Assembly: GCA_934370915.1 (NCBI GenBank)
Contig: CAKRNI010000044.1
Span: 1-15,453 of the forward strand
Origin: an uncultured Lachnospiraceae bacterium
GTDB taxonomy: Bacteria > Bacillota > Clostridia > Lachnospirales > Lachnospiraceae
Direction of reading: 5' to 3'
Length of the DNA stretch: 15,453 nt
Shown here: positions 5,853-13,402 of the stretch, piece by piece
How the letters are laid out: every line of letters begins with the position of its first letter
Position numbering within the stretch: position 1 is the stretch's first letter
Program-made: the position numbers and the translations under genes
The notes under the pieces: generated by a model
The model's input: the letters and a program-made list of their open reading frames with translations, nothing else
What the model was told of the DNA's origin: nothing
The model's database searches: none

Positions 5853-7172
5853 ATGAAAAATGAACGGTTTGAGCGATACATTTACATGGGCGTGACGGCG
5901 ATTCTGGTACTGATCGCGGCAGTGTTCGTCGTGTTTCTGTTTCTGGAGCGGGCGGCAGTGCTCGCCTTTCTGGGAAAGATCCGGTTTGTTCTGGCCCCTG
6001 TGATCTATGGCGCGGTTCTTGCATTTTTAATGTCACCGGTCTATAACTGGTGTTACACGATGGTCGTGTACGTGGAGGATCATGGCAAGGGAAAAGAGGA
6101 TGGGGAAAAGAAGAGAAGGTCAAAGAAGCGCTTCAAGAATGAAGGTTTTGGTGCCTTCCTTGGAAAAGCTGTTGGAACGGTTGTAAGTCTTGCGTTCCTG
6201 ATTGCGGTGATCGTCAGTCTTTCCAGCATGATCATCCCGCAGCTCTACTCCAGTATCGTGGGCATTATCAACATGATGCCGGTGTATTTCCAGAACGTAT
6301 ATGACTGGCTGACAGATTTTTTTGTGAACAATCCGCCGGTAGAGCAGGCAATCTTAAATATTTACGAGCAGTCTGCCCAGTATTTCCAGAGCTGGATGGA
6401 GACAGACCTGATGTCGAATCTCTCCAATTTCCAGAACTTCCAGAATATTGAGAAGATTCTCGGCGGTGTGTCCAGCGGAGTCATGAACGTGATCACGCTG
6501 ACAAAAAACATGCTGATCGGATTGATTGTCATGATCTATCTGCTAAATATTAAGGAATCCCTCTCAGCGCAGGGAAAGAAATTTATCTATTCCGCTCTTC
6601 CGCTGAAAGCGGCCAATATCGTCGTGGCTGAATTTCAGTTTATTAAAAAGGCTTTTTCTGGTTTCATTATCGGAAAACTGATCGATTCCCTGATCATCGG
6701 AATTCTCTGTTTTATCCTGATGCATCTGTTTAAGCTGCCGTATGAGCTGCTGATCAGTGTGATCATCGGGGTGACAAATGTAATTCCGTTCTTCGGACCG
6801 TTTATCGGAGCGATTCCGTGCGCGATCCTCGTATTTTTGATCAGTCCGAAGCAGTGTCTGTACTTTATTGGCCTGATCCTGGTACTTCAGCAGTTCGATG
6901 GAAATATCTTAGGACCGAAGATCCTCGGAAATTCCACAGGTGTTTCGAGCTTTGGTGTCCTGTTTTCAATCCTGCTGTTCGGAGGACTTTATGGGTTTGT
7001 GGGAATGATCATTGCGGTTCCGCTGATGGCAGTCATTATCCACATTTATAACCAGATCCAGGATCATTTTCTGGCCAAGAAAAAACTGAGCAGTGAAGAA
7101 AAAGACTATGTGAATCTGGATCGGATCGACGAGCAGAGCGGCGAATATAAAAAACATGTGGATACACAGTAG
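5853..7172 (+). CDS. AI-2E family transporter (PF01594, YueF/PerM type)
   Basis: This multi-span membrane protein has 439 residues. It shows hydrophobic segments near residues 11-33, 43-65 and 105-130, then a periplasmic-like amphipathic stretch (roughly 130-200), and several further segments toward the C-terminus. A very basic cytoplasmic loop lies at about 78-98. The family signature is visible as GVTNVIPFFGPFIGAIP followed by QQFDGNILGPKILGNSTGVSSFGVLFSILLFGGLYG. Members have been linked to AI-2 export or Na+/H+ exchange in some species, but most have no known substrate, so transport of AI-2 should not be assumed. The frame is open 25 codons upstream, but ATG 5853 has AAAGGAG at 5836-5842 (spacing 10) and begins with a normal MKNERFERYIYMG. 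The SpoIID-domain gene follows after 24 nt, implying co-transcription. Confidence 0.9.
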   Translation: MKNERFERYIYMGVTAILVLIAAVFVVFLFLERAAVLAFLGKIRFVLAPVIYGAVLAFLMSPVYNWCYTMVVYVEDHGKGKEDGEKKRRSKKRFKNEGFGAFLGKAVGTVVSLAFLIAVIVSLSSMIIPQLYSSIVGIINMMPVYFQNVYDWLTDFFVNNPPVEQAILNIYEQSAQYFQSWMETDLMSNLSNFQNFQNIEKILGGVSSGVMNVITLTKNMLIGLIVMIYLLNIKESLSAQGKKFIYSALPLKAANIVVAEFQFIKKAFSGFIIGKLIDSLIIGILCFILMHLFKLPYELLISVIIGVTNVIPFFGPFIGAIPCAILVFLISPKQCLYFIGLILVLQQFDGNILGPKILGNSTGVSSFGVLFSILLFGGLYGFVGMIIAVPLMAVIIHIYNQIQDHFLAKKKLSSEEKDYVNLDRIDEQSGEYKKHVDTQ

Positions 7173-7196
7173 CCGGTTCTGATCGGGAAAGGAACT

Positions 7197-9497
7197 ATGA
7201 ACGAGAGAAGGAAACTGATAAACTGGGTTGCAGGCGTCACAACATTTATTGTGGCGCTGCTGATCGTGATCGTACTTCTGGACACGAAGCAGGACGGAGT
7301 TTCTCTGGCAGCAGCGTCCCGGACCGTGGCGCTGACTCTGGAATCGGGAAACGGTATTCTTGAAAATGCGCCGGAGACTTCCAATTTTTCGGAAGACCTC
7401 TCGGATCAGTGGTATGTGAAGTATATGGACTATCTGTATGGTCGGGGTTATCTTGACAGCAGTATAGTTCGGGCGGACGAAAAGAGTGCCACGTCCGCGG
7501 TTACATATGCGGTCCTTGCGGGCTGGGCAAAGAAGGCAGCTGAGGAAGGAAACGGAGAGACCGATGCGCTTCTTTCCTATGCAGATGCCGGTGACAAGGC
7601 GAAGAAGGCGGTCTCCGGTGAGAATTTCTGGAAGTTTTACGACGCATTCCGGGCAGCCGTGGATCCGGACGGAGATGTGACCGAGGTGGAGACAGATCTC
7701 TACGGCACACCGGACAATGTGGACGGTGCGCCGGCCTGGACGGCCTATACAAGGGACGGGAGCTTTCAGTTTGAGGGACTTTACCTCGACGGATATATCG
7801 ACCGTAAGATCCGTTTTCTGGCGAGAGATGATGAGATCCTGAAAGTTGAGGGGCTGGTCTCAGATGAGATCGTCTATGAGAATGCATGGATCTCGGGATT
7901 TTCCGGGAAGACGGTAACTGTATTTATCGGAAACATCCAGAGAGAATTTCCGGTAAAGGGAGTCTTGAAGGATGAGAGTGAGATCTCCGGACAGATCGGG
8001 GATCTGTATTTAAAGGGCGGGAATCCGAAGCGCCTTGTGTTAAAGAAAGAGAAGATCACAGGAACGGTCCTCGCGGTCCGCGACACGGAGATCGAGATCG
8101 ACGGCTACGGCAGTGTGCCGTTGGCGGATCAGTTTAAGATCTACCGTACCTACGGTGTTCTGAGGGAACAACAGAAGAAGGATATTCTCGTCGGTTACCA
8201 TATGCAGGAATTTGTGGTTGCAGACGGAAAGATCTGCGCGGCCCTCACAACGGAGAAACCGGACATTGACGCGATCCGTGTGCTGCTTATGACAGATGGG
8301 TTTAAATCCCTGTTCCACAGTGAGATTACGTTGTCCTGCGATTCCATGGCAGTTTTAGAGTATGGAGATGAGAAGGACGCAAAGACGGAATCCATTGCGG
8401 CAGGGGAGACAGTGACGATAAAACCCGGGGATTCCAGACTTGCGGACGGGCGTCTCACATTCCGATCAGCCAATGAGGGCGGAATGATCACCGTGCACAG
8501 TCTGAGCCGTGCCCAGGGAACCCCTGTTTATCCGGGACATATGGAGATCACGGAGGAGAATGACGGTCTGCTTCTCTTAAATGAGGTGGATCTGGAAGAA
8601 TATTTAAAACGCGTAACACCGAGCGAGATGCCGCCGACTTATGAACTGGAGGCGTTAAAGGCTCAGGCAATCTGTGCGAGAACTTATGCATGGCACCAGA
8701 TTCAGGGAAACTCCTACTCTACCTACGGTGCCCATGTGGATGACAGCACGAATTTTCAGGTTTACAACAATACGCTGACCTATGATTCTACGGATGCTGC
8801 AGTGAATGAGACATTCGGACAGCTTCTGGAATTCAACGGGGATCCGATCGAGGCATTCTATTATTCCACATCCGACGGACATGGAACCGACGGAAGTGTG
8901 TGGGGAGCGGACGCGTCCGGTACACCGTATCTCAGAGCTGTCACGATCAATGATAAGGCGAAAAAGATGGATCTGACATCCAATGAGGCCTTTGAGAATT
9001 TTATCAAAGAAGAAAATACGGACGCCTATGACTCCGATTTCCCGATGTTCCGCTGGAACACGAAGACCACCAGTACGATTCTGGATGAAAAAATCGGCGG
9101 AGTCGGCAGGATCACGGGACTTACGATCACCTCAAGAGGAGCCGGTGGATACGCAAAGACCCTGAAAGTCGTTGGGACGGAAGGCACTAAGACATTTTCC
9201 GGACAGAGCCGGATCCGCAGCATTCTCGGAAACGTGTCGCTTGTATACAACAGAAAGGACGGATCCACATCCACGGGGTGGGATACGCTTCCAAGTGGTT
9301 TCATCTATATCGAAAATAATGGAACCGACGAAAATCAGGTGACGACCTTCACGATCTATGGAGGCGGATTCGGACATGGCGTCGGTATGAGTCAGAACGG
9401 TGCGCAGGGCATGGCGAAGCAGGGAAAGACCTGTCAGGAGATTTTGAAGTTTTTCTATGACGGGTGCGGGCTGATGGATATCAGTGAAGTGAATTGA
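7197..9497 (+). CDS. Membrane-anchored SpoIID/LytB-domain protein (766 residues)
   Basis: The N-terminus has a signal-anchor (residues 9-28, WVAGVTTFIVALLIVIVLL), so the rest should face the wall. The C-terminal half, about 455-760, is a SpoIID/LytB domain: LLLNEVDLEEYLKRVTPSEMP with Glu477 at the position of the catalytic Glu, then ALKAQAICARTYA, EAFYYSTSDGHGTDGSVWG, and the terminal GGGFGHGVGMSQNGAQGMA (His727). SpoIID in spore-formers is a lytic transglycosylase of stem-stripped glycan. Ordinary SpoIID has about 340 residues; here about 430 extra residues, mostly predicted strands and unrecognised, precede the domain, so this is not the engulfment protein itself but a paralogue. Where SpoIID often has a His before STSGG, this protein has Tyr. 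Start ATG 7197 has a GGGAAAGG stretch just upstream. It is in one unit with the AI-2E gene. Confidence 0.85.
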   Translation: MNERRKLINWVAGVTTFIVALLIVIVLLDTKQDGVSLAAASRTVALTLESGNGILENAPETSNFSEDLSDQWYVKYMDYLYGRGYLDSSIVRADEKSATSAVTYAVLAGWAKKAAEEGNGETDALLSYADAGDKAKKAVSGENFWKFYDAFRAAVDPDGDVTEVETDLYGTPDNVDGAPAWTAYTRDGSFQFEGLYLDGYIDRKIRFLARDDEILKVEGLVSDEIVYENAWISGFSGKTVTVFIGNIQREFPVKGVLKDESEISGQIGDLYLKGGNPKRLVLKKEKITGTVLAVRDTEIEIDGYGSVPLADQFKIYRTYGVLREQQKKDILVGYHMQEFVVADGKICAALTTEKPDIDAIRVLLMTDGFKSLFHSEITLSCDSMAVLEYGDEKDAKTESIAAGETVTIKPGDSRLADGRLTFRSANEGGMITVHSLSRAQGTPVYPGHMEITEENDGLLLLNEVDLEEYLKRVTPSEMPPTYELEALKAQAICARTYAWHQIQGNSYSTYGAHVDDSTNFQVYNNTLTYDSTDAAVNETFGQLLEFNGDPIEAFYYSTSDGHGTDGSVWGADASGTPYLRAVTINDKAKKMDLTSNEAFENFIKEENTDAYDSDFPMFRWNTKTTSTILDEKIGGVGRITGLTITSRGAGGYAKTLKVVGTEGTKTFSGQSRIRSILGNVSLVYNRKDGSTSTGWDTLPSGFIYIENNGTDENQVTTFTIYGGGFGHGVGMSQNGAQGMAKQGKTCQEILKFFYDGCGLMDISEVN

Positions 9498-9507
9498 GAA
9501 ACAGGAA

Positions 9508-9552
9508 AAGGACCAGAAAGGCAGAAGTGCAGCCTTCCTGGTCCTTGTTTTT
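9508..9552 (+). terminator. Intrinsic terminator of the AI-2E/SpoIID unit
   Basis: AAGGACCAG (9508-9516) pairs with CTGGTCCTT (9538-9546), an A-C mismatch follows, then AAGGC (9518-9522) pairs with GCCTT (9532-9536) around a 9-nt loop. GTTTTT follows at 9547-9552. The hairpin ends right at the stop codon of the convergent pfp gene. On the minus strand it is followed by TTTTCCTG, so it may work in both directions. Confidence 0.85.
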
Positions 9553-10767
9553 CTACTTTCTGTACAGATATTTCGGTACACCGTTTTCCATCACACGCTT
9601 GGGCTCGCCCTGAATCAGCGGGAGAGCGTAGGCTAAGAAGTCATCGGTAATGTCGTTTCCTGAAGCACTGATCCATTCCTTCGGGAATTTCTTCTCCTGA
9701 TTACAGATGAGGCTCACATCCTCCGGGGCGCAGTGCATCGCGTAGGGAACATTGGAATCACGCTTGAAGGCGATCATTTTCTTTGTCTCCCCGGCGAGAG
9801 CTGCCTTCACGCCTGCGGCACCTGCCATAGCGGACTCTTCAATATCCGTCTCGGATACCATCATGCCGCTGCAGCGCTGGTTGACGTTTAACTCGATGGA
9901 GCGGACTTTTACGCCGAACTTATCGCGGACAAAGCTTTCTAAGATCTCACCGCATCCGGTGAGCATCTTGTGACCGAAGGAGTCAAGCTTTGCAGCATCA
10001 GAGTACTCACAGATAAAGGTTCCGCCCTCATCGGCGATTCCCTCGGAGACGCAGACAACGAGGTTCGGAGACTTTTTGAAAGCCGCGTCGAGATCCCTGT
10101 AGAACTGCTCTAAAGAGAACGGAGTTTCCGGAAGGTAGATCAGGCATGGGTTGTCGCCCTCATACTTTCTCGCGAGTTTGGAGGCTGCGGTGAGCCATCC
10201 GGCATGACGTCCCATGATCTCGACGATGGTGACGGATCGCTGTTGATAGACAGAGGCGTCAAGAACGATCTCGCGGACAGTGGAGGCAACGTATTTTGCA
10301 GCGCTTCCGAATCCGGGGGTGTGATCCGTGAGGACAAGGTCGTTATCGATCGTCTTCGGAATCCCGATGAATTTCACATCGCTTCCCATTTTTTCCGCGT
10401 AGCGGGAGAGCTTGTCCACGGTATCCATGGAGTCATTTCCTCCCACGTAGAGAAAGTAACCGATGTTCATCTCGCGGAAATTGTCAAAGATTGCCGGATA
10501 AACTTCACTCTCTAAGTCTGCCGGGAGTTTATAACGGCAGGAACCGAGATAAGCAGCCGGAGTGAGTTTTAAGAGTTCCAGCTCTTCGTCAGAAAGATCC
10601 GTGGAGAGGTCCATCACATGGTCAGCGAGGAAACCTTCGATTCCGTTGATCATTCCAAGAACATGTCCGTCTGTTCCGGATTCACGGAATGCTTTTACCG
10701 CGCCGTAAAGACTTGCGTTGATAACGGCGGTCGGTCCGCCGGACTGTCCGATTACAAGATTTTTCAT
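9553..10767 (-). CDS. pfp: 6-phosphofructokinase, PPi-dependent type
   Basis: This cytoplasmic enzyme of 404 residues phosphorylates fructose 6-phosphate to fructose 1,6-bisphosphate. The start MKNLVIGQSGGPTAVINASL is the nucleotide/PPi loop. The residue in YVGGNDSM is Asp112 (ATP enzymes have Gly, as in GGDGS), and GIPKTIDND has Lys138 (ATP enzymes have Gly). This Asp/Lys pair is the accepted signature of pyrophosphate use. Catalytic TIDND (139-143) and MGRHAGW (185-191) are intact. PPi-type enzymes work reversibly and save ATP in anaerobes. The frame opens 13 codons earlier at 10806, but I prefer ATG at 10767, which has GGAG at spacing 6 and gives the family-typical N-terminus. The gene is monocistronic and convergent with the SpoIID-domain gene. 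Confidence 0.9.
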   Translation of the reverse strand: MKNLVIGQSGGPTAVINASLYGAVKAFRESGTDGHVLGMINGIEGFLADHVMDLSTDLSDEELELLKLTPAAYLGSCRYKLPADLESEVYPAIFDNFREMNIGYFLYVGGNDSMDTVDKLSRYAEKMGSDVKFIGIPKTIDNDLVLTDHTPGFGSAAKYVASTVREIVLDASVYQQRSVTIVEIMGRHAGWLTAASKLARKYEGDNPCLIYLPETPFSLEQFYRDLDAAFKKSPNLVVCVSEGIADEGGTFICEYSDAAKLDSFGHKMLTGCGEILESFVRDKFGVKVRSIELNVNQRCSGMMVSETDIEESAMAGAAGVKAALAGETKKMIAFKRDSNVPYAMHCAPEDVSLICNQEKKFPKEWISASGNDITDDFLAYALPLIQGEPKRVMENGVPKYLYRK

Positions 10768-10803
10768 AAGATTCTCCAATCTGAATAGATTTACGCCGGC
10801 TGT

Positions 10804-10863
10804 CATGAAACCTCATGGCAGATGCCGCCGCAGTTTATCGTTCCGCCGGAATCTTCCGGACGG
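10804..10863 (-). other. Two hairpins in the pfp leader
   Basis: On the minus strand, CCG-CCGGA (10863-10855, T bulge at 10860) pairs with TCCGG-CGG (10850-10843) around an AGAT loop, and CATGA (10817-10813) pairs with TCATG (10808-10804) around a GGTT loop. Both lie inside the approximately 117-nt leader between the predicted start point and the pfp ATG. They could tune message stability; no known riboswitch class is recognised. Confidence 0.4.
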
Positions 10864-10890
10864 AAAAAACCAAAAATTTTGCACACAGAT

Positions 10891-10919
10891 ATTATAAAAA
10901 AAGGAAAATGGAAAATCAA
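10891..10919 (-). promoter_or_regulatory. Sigma-A promoter for pfp
   Basis: Read on the minus strand, TTGATT (10919-10914) and TATAAT (10896-10891, perfect) are separated by 17 bp. The predicted transcript begins near 10884, giving a leader of about 117 nt. Confidence 0.7.
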
Positions 10920-11048
10920 TCATCTTTTTTTATCCAAGGGCCATGTATAGAAATAAAAAATTTTCTGCGATGTATAAAAACGGAAAAACAGGCAATCCTA
11001 TGATCAGTACCAAAGAAAAAGATTAATACTTATCCTCCCCTTTTTAAT

Positions 11049-11092
11049 ACCCTGTTCGCTGACCTTATAGGGACAGCGGGCGGGGTGTTTTT
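11049..11092 (+). terminator. Orphan intrinsic terminator in the pfp-ohyA gap
   Basis: ACCCTGTTCGCTG (11049-11061) pairs over all 13 positions with CAGCGGGCGGGGT (11074-11086), using three G-U pairs. The loop itself contains CCT-TAT-AGG, and GTTTTT follows at 11087-11092. It points rightward, yet no rightward gene lies upstream of it within 1.5 kb: the preceding gene is pfp on the minus strand. It should therefore end an unannotated small RNA or an antisense transcript. A C-rich TCCTCCCC stretch lies at 11033-11040 just upstream. No convincing promoter was found. Confidence 0.7.
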
Positions 11093-11225
11093 GTAATAGG
11101 AAATTTTCCGAGGAATTCCCTATTACACAAAAGGCACTAACGTGCCAATGATGCGCACTCGCGCGAAGGTGTAGATTGTCGCAAGCGACCGCGCGAGGCG
11201 AAAGAATGCGCCAAGGCACATTCTT
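11087..11225. repeat. Block of nested inverted repeats, probable structured RNA or repeat element
   Basis: This non-coding stretch is nearly all self-complementary. GTAATAGG (11093-11100) is repeated inverted as CCTATTAC (11119-11126), and flanking TTTTG/CAAAA continues the pairing with a 2-nt bulge. GGCAC-TAAC-GTGCC occupies 11133-11146. Then come GCGCA (11153-11157) with TGCGC (11207-11211), CTCGCGCG (11158-11165) with CGCGCGAG (11190-11197), GTCG-CAAG-CGAC (11179-11190), and AAGAATG (11202-11208) with CATTCTT (11219-11225). GTGCC at 11142-11146 can also pair with GGCAC at 11215-11219, so alternative folds compete. This is typical of intergenic repeat families or structured RNAs; I cannot name the family. 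No protein frame is convincing. Confidence 0.6.
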
Positions 11226-11241
11226 ATTTGAAAGGAAGGGC

Positions 11242-11270
11242 TTGACAAAGTCTGCGGAAAGGATTACTAT
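11242..11270 (+). promoter_or_regulatory. Sigma-A promoter for oleate hydratase
   Basis: TTGACA (11242-11247, perfect) and TACTAT (11265-11270, 4 of 6) are separated by 17 bp. Transcription should start near 11277, about 70 nt before the ATG. Confidence 0.8.
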
Positions 11271-11280
11271 CAAAAAAGCA

Positions 11281-11301
11281 ATATAGTTACGAAAACTACA
11301 T
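11281..11301 (+). promoter_or_regulatory. Imperfect palindrome just after the ohyA start point: candidate operator
   Basis: ATATAGTT (11281-11288) and AACTACAT (11294-11301) are inverted copies (7 of 8 positions) around a 5-bp centre. The site lies about 4-25 bp downstream of the predicted transcription start, where a bound repressor would block RNA polymerase. Its size is usual for TetR-family dimers. No regulator gene is in the window, so identity is unknown. Confidence 0.5.
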
Positions 11302-11347
11302 GATATAGGAAAAAGAAACAAAATAAATAGGAAAGGAAACTGGAAAA

Positions 11348-13318
11348 ATGAGCAAAAAAGGATGGAAAGCCGGAGCAGTGATAGCGGCGGGTGCCGGAAT
11401 TACAGCAGTACTTGCAGCGAAGAAGCGTGGAAAGCAGGAAAAGGATCAGACGAAAAAAACTTCCCATGGGGGCAGATCTGATTACCGCAACACAGAGCTC
11501 GGAAAGCATGATAAGAACAGTAAGGGAATCTACTACACAAACGGAAATTATGAGGCATTTGCCCGCCCGGAAAAACCGGCCGGGATCGATGAGAAATCTG
11601 CATATCTTGTGGGAAGCGGTCTTGCGTCTCTGGCAGCAGCGTGCTTTCTCGTCCGTGACGCCCAGATGCCGGGAAAAAATGTCCATATTTTAGAGGCTAT
11701 GGATATCGCCGGCGGTGCCTGCGACGGAATCGATGATCCGACAAGAGGATATGTGATGCGCGGCGGCCGTGAGATGGAGGATCATTTTGAGTGCCTCTGG
11801 GATCTCTTCCACAGTATCCCGTCGCTGGAGGTTCCGGGTGCGTCCGTTCTCGATGAGTATTACTGGTTAAACAAGCATGATCCAAACTATTCCCTCTGCC
11901 GTGCCACAGAGCACCGCGGTGAGGATGCCCACACGGACGGGAAGTTCGGTTTGAGCCAGAAAGGCAGCATGGAGATCATGAAGCTTTTCTTTACAAGGGA
12001 TGAGGACCTCTACGACAAGAGTATCGAGGATATCTTTGACGATGAGGTATTTGGTTCTGAGTTCTGGCTCTACTGGAGAACCATGTTCGCCTTTGAAAAC
12101 TGGCACAGTGCACTGGAGATGAAACGGTATTTCCAGCGATTCATCCATCATATCGGCGGACTTCCGGATTTCTCTGCCCTGAAATTCACCCGCTATAACC
12201 AGTACGAATCCCTGATCCTTCCGATGCAGAAATATCTGGAGGCAGCGGGAGTAGAGTTTAAGTTCGGCACGGAGGTCACAAATGTCCGTTTTGAGATCAA
12301 AGACGGTAAGAAGACGGCCCGTGCCATTGAGTGCCGCACGAAGAACGGGGACACGGAGATCCCGTTGACGGAAAAGGATCTTGTGTTCATCACAAACGGA
12401 AGCTGTACGGAGGGAACGATCTACGGTGACCAGAACCATGCACCGGTGGGCGATGCGGAAGTGAGAAGCAGCGGGTGCTGGAGCCTCTGGAAAAAAATTG
12501 CGGCGCAGGATCCGTCCTTCGGTCATCCGGAGAAGTTCTGCTCTGATATTGAAAAGACAAACTGGGAGTCCGCGACGGTGACTACGGCAAATGAGGAGAT
12601 CATCGACCAGATCAAAAAGATCTGCAAGCGCGATCCGAGAACCGGAAAAGTCGTTACCGGCGGTATCGTGAGCTGCCGCGATTCCAGATGGCTCTTAAGC
12701 TGGACCATCAACCGTCAGGGTCAGTTCAAAAATCAGAAAAAAGAGGAGATCTGCGTGTGGGTATACAGCCTGTTCACCGATGTTCCGGGTGACTACGTGA
12801 AGAAGCCAATGAAGGAGTGCACCGGTAAGGAGATCACTGCTGAGTGGCTGTATCATCTCGGAATCCCGGTGGAGGATATCGAGAGACTGTCAGGGGAGGA
12901 GTGTAACTGCACACCGACCATGATGCCGTATATCACCGCATTCTTTATGCCGAGGTCTGCCGGAGACCGCCCGGATGTAATTCCGGACGGATCTGTAAAT
13001 GCCGCTTTCCTTGGACAGTTTGCGGAGACTCCGAGAGATACGATCTTCACTACAGAGTATTCTGTCCGTACCGCCATGGAAGCAGTATACGGACTCTGCG
13101 GAGTGGACCGCGGTGTGCCGGAGGTATGGGGCAGCGTCTACGATGTGAGAGAACTCTTAGACAGCACGGTGAAACTCATGGACGGAAAGTCCCCGCTTGA
13201 GATGAAGCTTCCGATGCCGTTTGAGATGTTGAAAAAGCCGTTACTTCGAAAGATCGATAAGACGGTCGTTGGAAAACTTCTGCGGGATCACGATGTTTTG
13301 AAGGATTGGATGCTGTAA
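11348..13318 (+). CDS. ohyA: Oleate hydratase with N-terminal hydrophobic extension
   Basis: This FAD-dependent fatty-acid hydratase (MCRA family, PF06100) adds water to the cis-9 double bond of oleate and related unsaturated acids, giving 10-hydroxy products; in host-associated bacteria it detoxifies free fatty acids. From residue 61 (IYYTNGNYEAFARPEKP) the chain follows S. aureus OhyA almost without gaps. The FAD loop GSGLASLAAA is at 89-98. Catalytic Glu142 (in RGGREMEDHFE) and Tyr261 (in MKRYFQRF) correspond to Glu82 and Tyr201 of OhyA. The first 60 residues are additional: a glycine/alanine-rich hydrophobic stretch at about 8-24 followed by a charged linker (25-60), which could act as a membrane anchor or hairpin. 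ATG 11348 has AAAGGA upstream. There is no internal Met near residue 60, so the extension must be translated. The gene is monocistronic. Confidence 0.92.
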   Translation: MSKKGWKAGAVIAAGAGITAVLAAKKRGKQEKDQTKKTSHGGRSDYRNTELGKHDKNSKGIYYTNGNYEAFARPEKPAGIDEKSAYLVGSGLASLAAACFLVRDAQMPGKNVHILEAMDIAGGACDGIDDPTRGYVMRGGREMEDHFECLWDLFHSIPSLEVPGASVLDEYYWLNKHDPNYSLCRATEHRGEDAHTDGKFGLSQKGSMEIMKLFFTRDEDLYDKSIEDIFDDEVFGSEFWLYWRTMFAFENWHSALEMKRYFQRFIHHIGGLPDFSALKFTRYNQYESLILPMQKYLEAAGVEFKFGTEVTNVRFEIKDGKKTARAIECRTKNGDTEIPLTEKDLVFITNGSCTEGTIYGDQNHAPVGDAEVRSSGCWSLWKKIAAQDPSFGHPEKFCSDIEKTNWESATVTTANEEIIDQIKKICKRDPRTGKVVTGGIVSCRDSRWLLSWTINRQGQFKNQKKEEICVWVYSLFTDVPGDYVKKPMKECTGKEITAEWLYHLGIPVEDIERLSGEECNCTPTMMPYITAFFMPRSAGDRPDVIPDGSVNAAFLGQFAETPRDTIFTTEYSVRTAMEAVYGLCGVDRGVPEVWGSVYDVRELLDSTVKLMDGKSPLEMKLPMPFEMLKKPLLRKIDKTVVGKLLRDHDVLKDWML

Positions 13319-13361
13319 GAGGCCTGACGCGCGGATAAAATGGATATATGAGAATATAATG

Positions 13362-13402
13362 AAAATGCCGGAAATGGGGAGCTGCCTGTTTCCGGTATTT
13401 TT
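13362..13402 (+). terminator. Intrinsic terminator after oleate hydratase
   Basis: AAAATGCCGGAAA (13362-13374) pairs with TTTCCGGTATTTT (13389-13401) with one G-U pair and a 14-nt loop, and the run of T continues to 13402. It lies 44 bp after the stop codon. Confidence 0.85.

Noticed and set aside
7501..9581. Several minus-strand open frames of 60-150 codons opposite the SpoIID-domain gene
   Set aside because: They are rich in Arg, Pro, Ser and Cys with no domains or ribosome binding sites, as expected of antisense shadows.
10768..10806. 13-residue extension of the phosphofructokinase from ATG 10806
   Set aside because: A GAGG lies 4 nt upstream, so it is not impossible, but ATG 10767 has a better-spaced GGAG and starts exactly where the family does.
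10815..11003. Plus-strand open frame of 62 codons opposite the pfp promoter
   Set aside because: It covers the pfp leader and promoter on the other strand, is very Lys/Asn/Ile-rich from AT-rich DNA and has no ribosome binding site.
11004..11321. Minus-strand open frame of 105 codons in the pfp-ohyA gap
   Set aside because: It runs through the terminator hairpin, the inverted-repeat block and the ohyA promoter, and has no family resemblance.
11867..12526. 219-codon minus-strand open frame opposite oleate hydratase
   Set aside because: The plus strand is clearly oleate hydratase with catalytic residues in this interval; the opposite frame is a shadow of its codon use.
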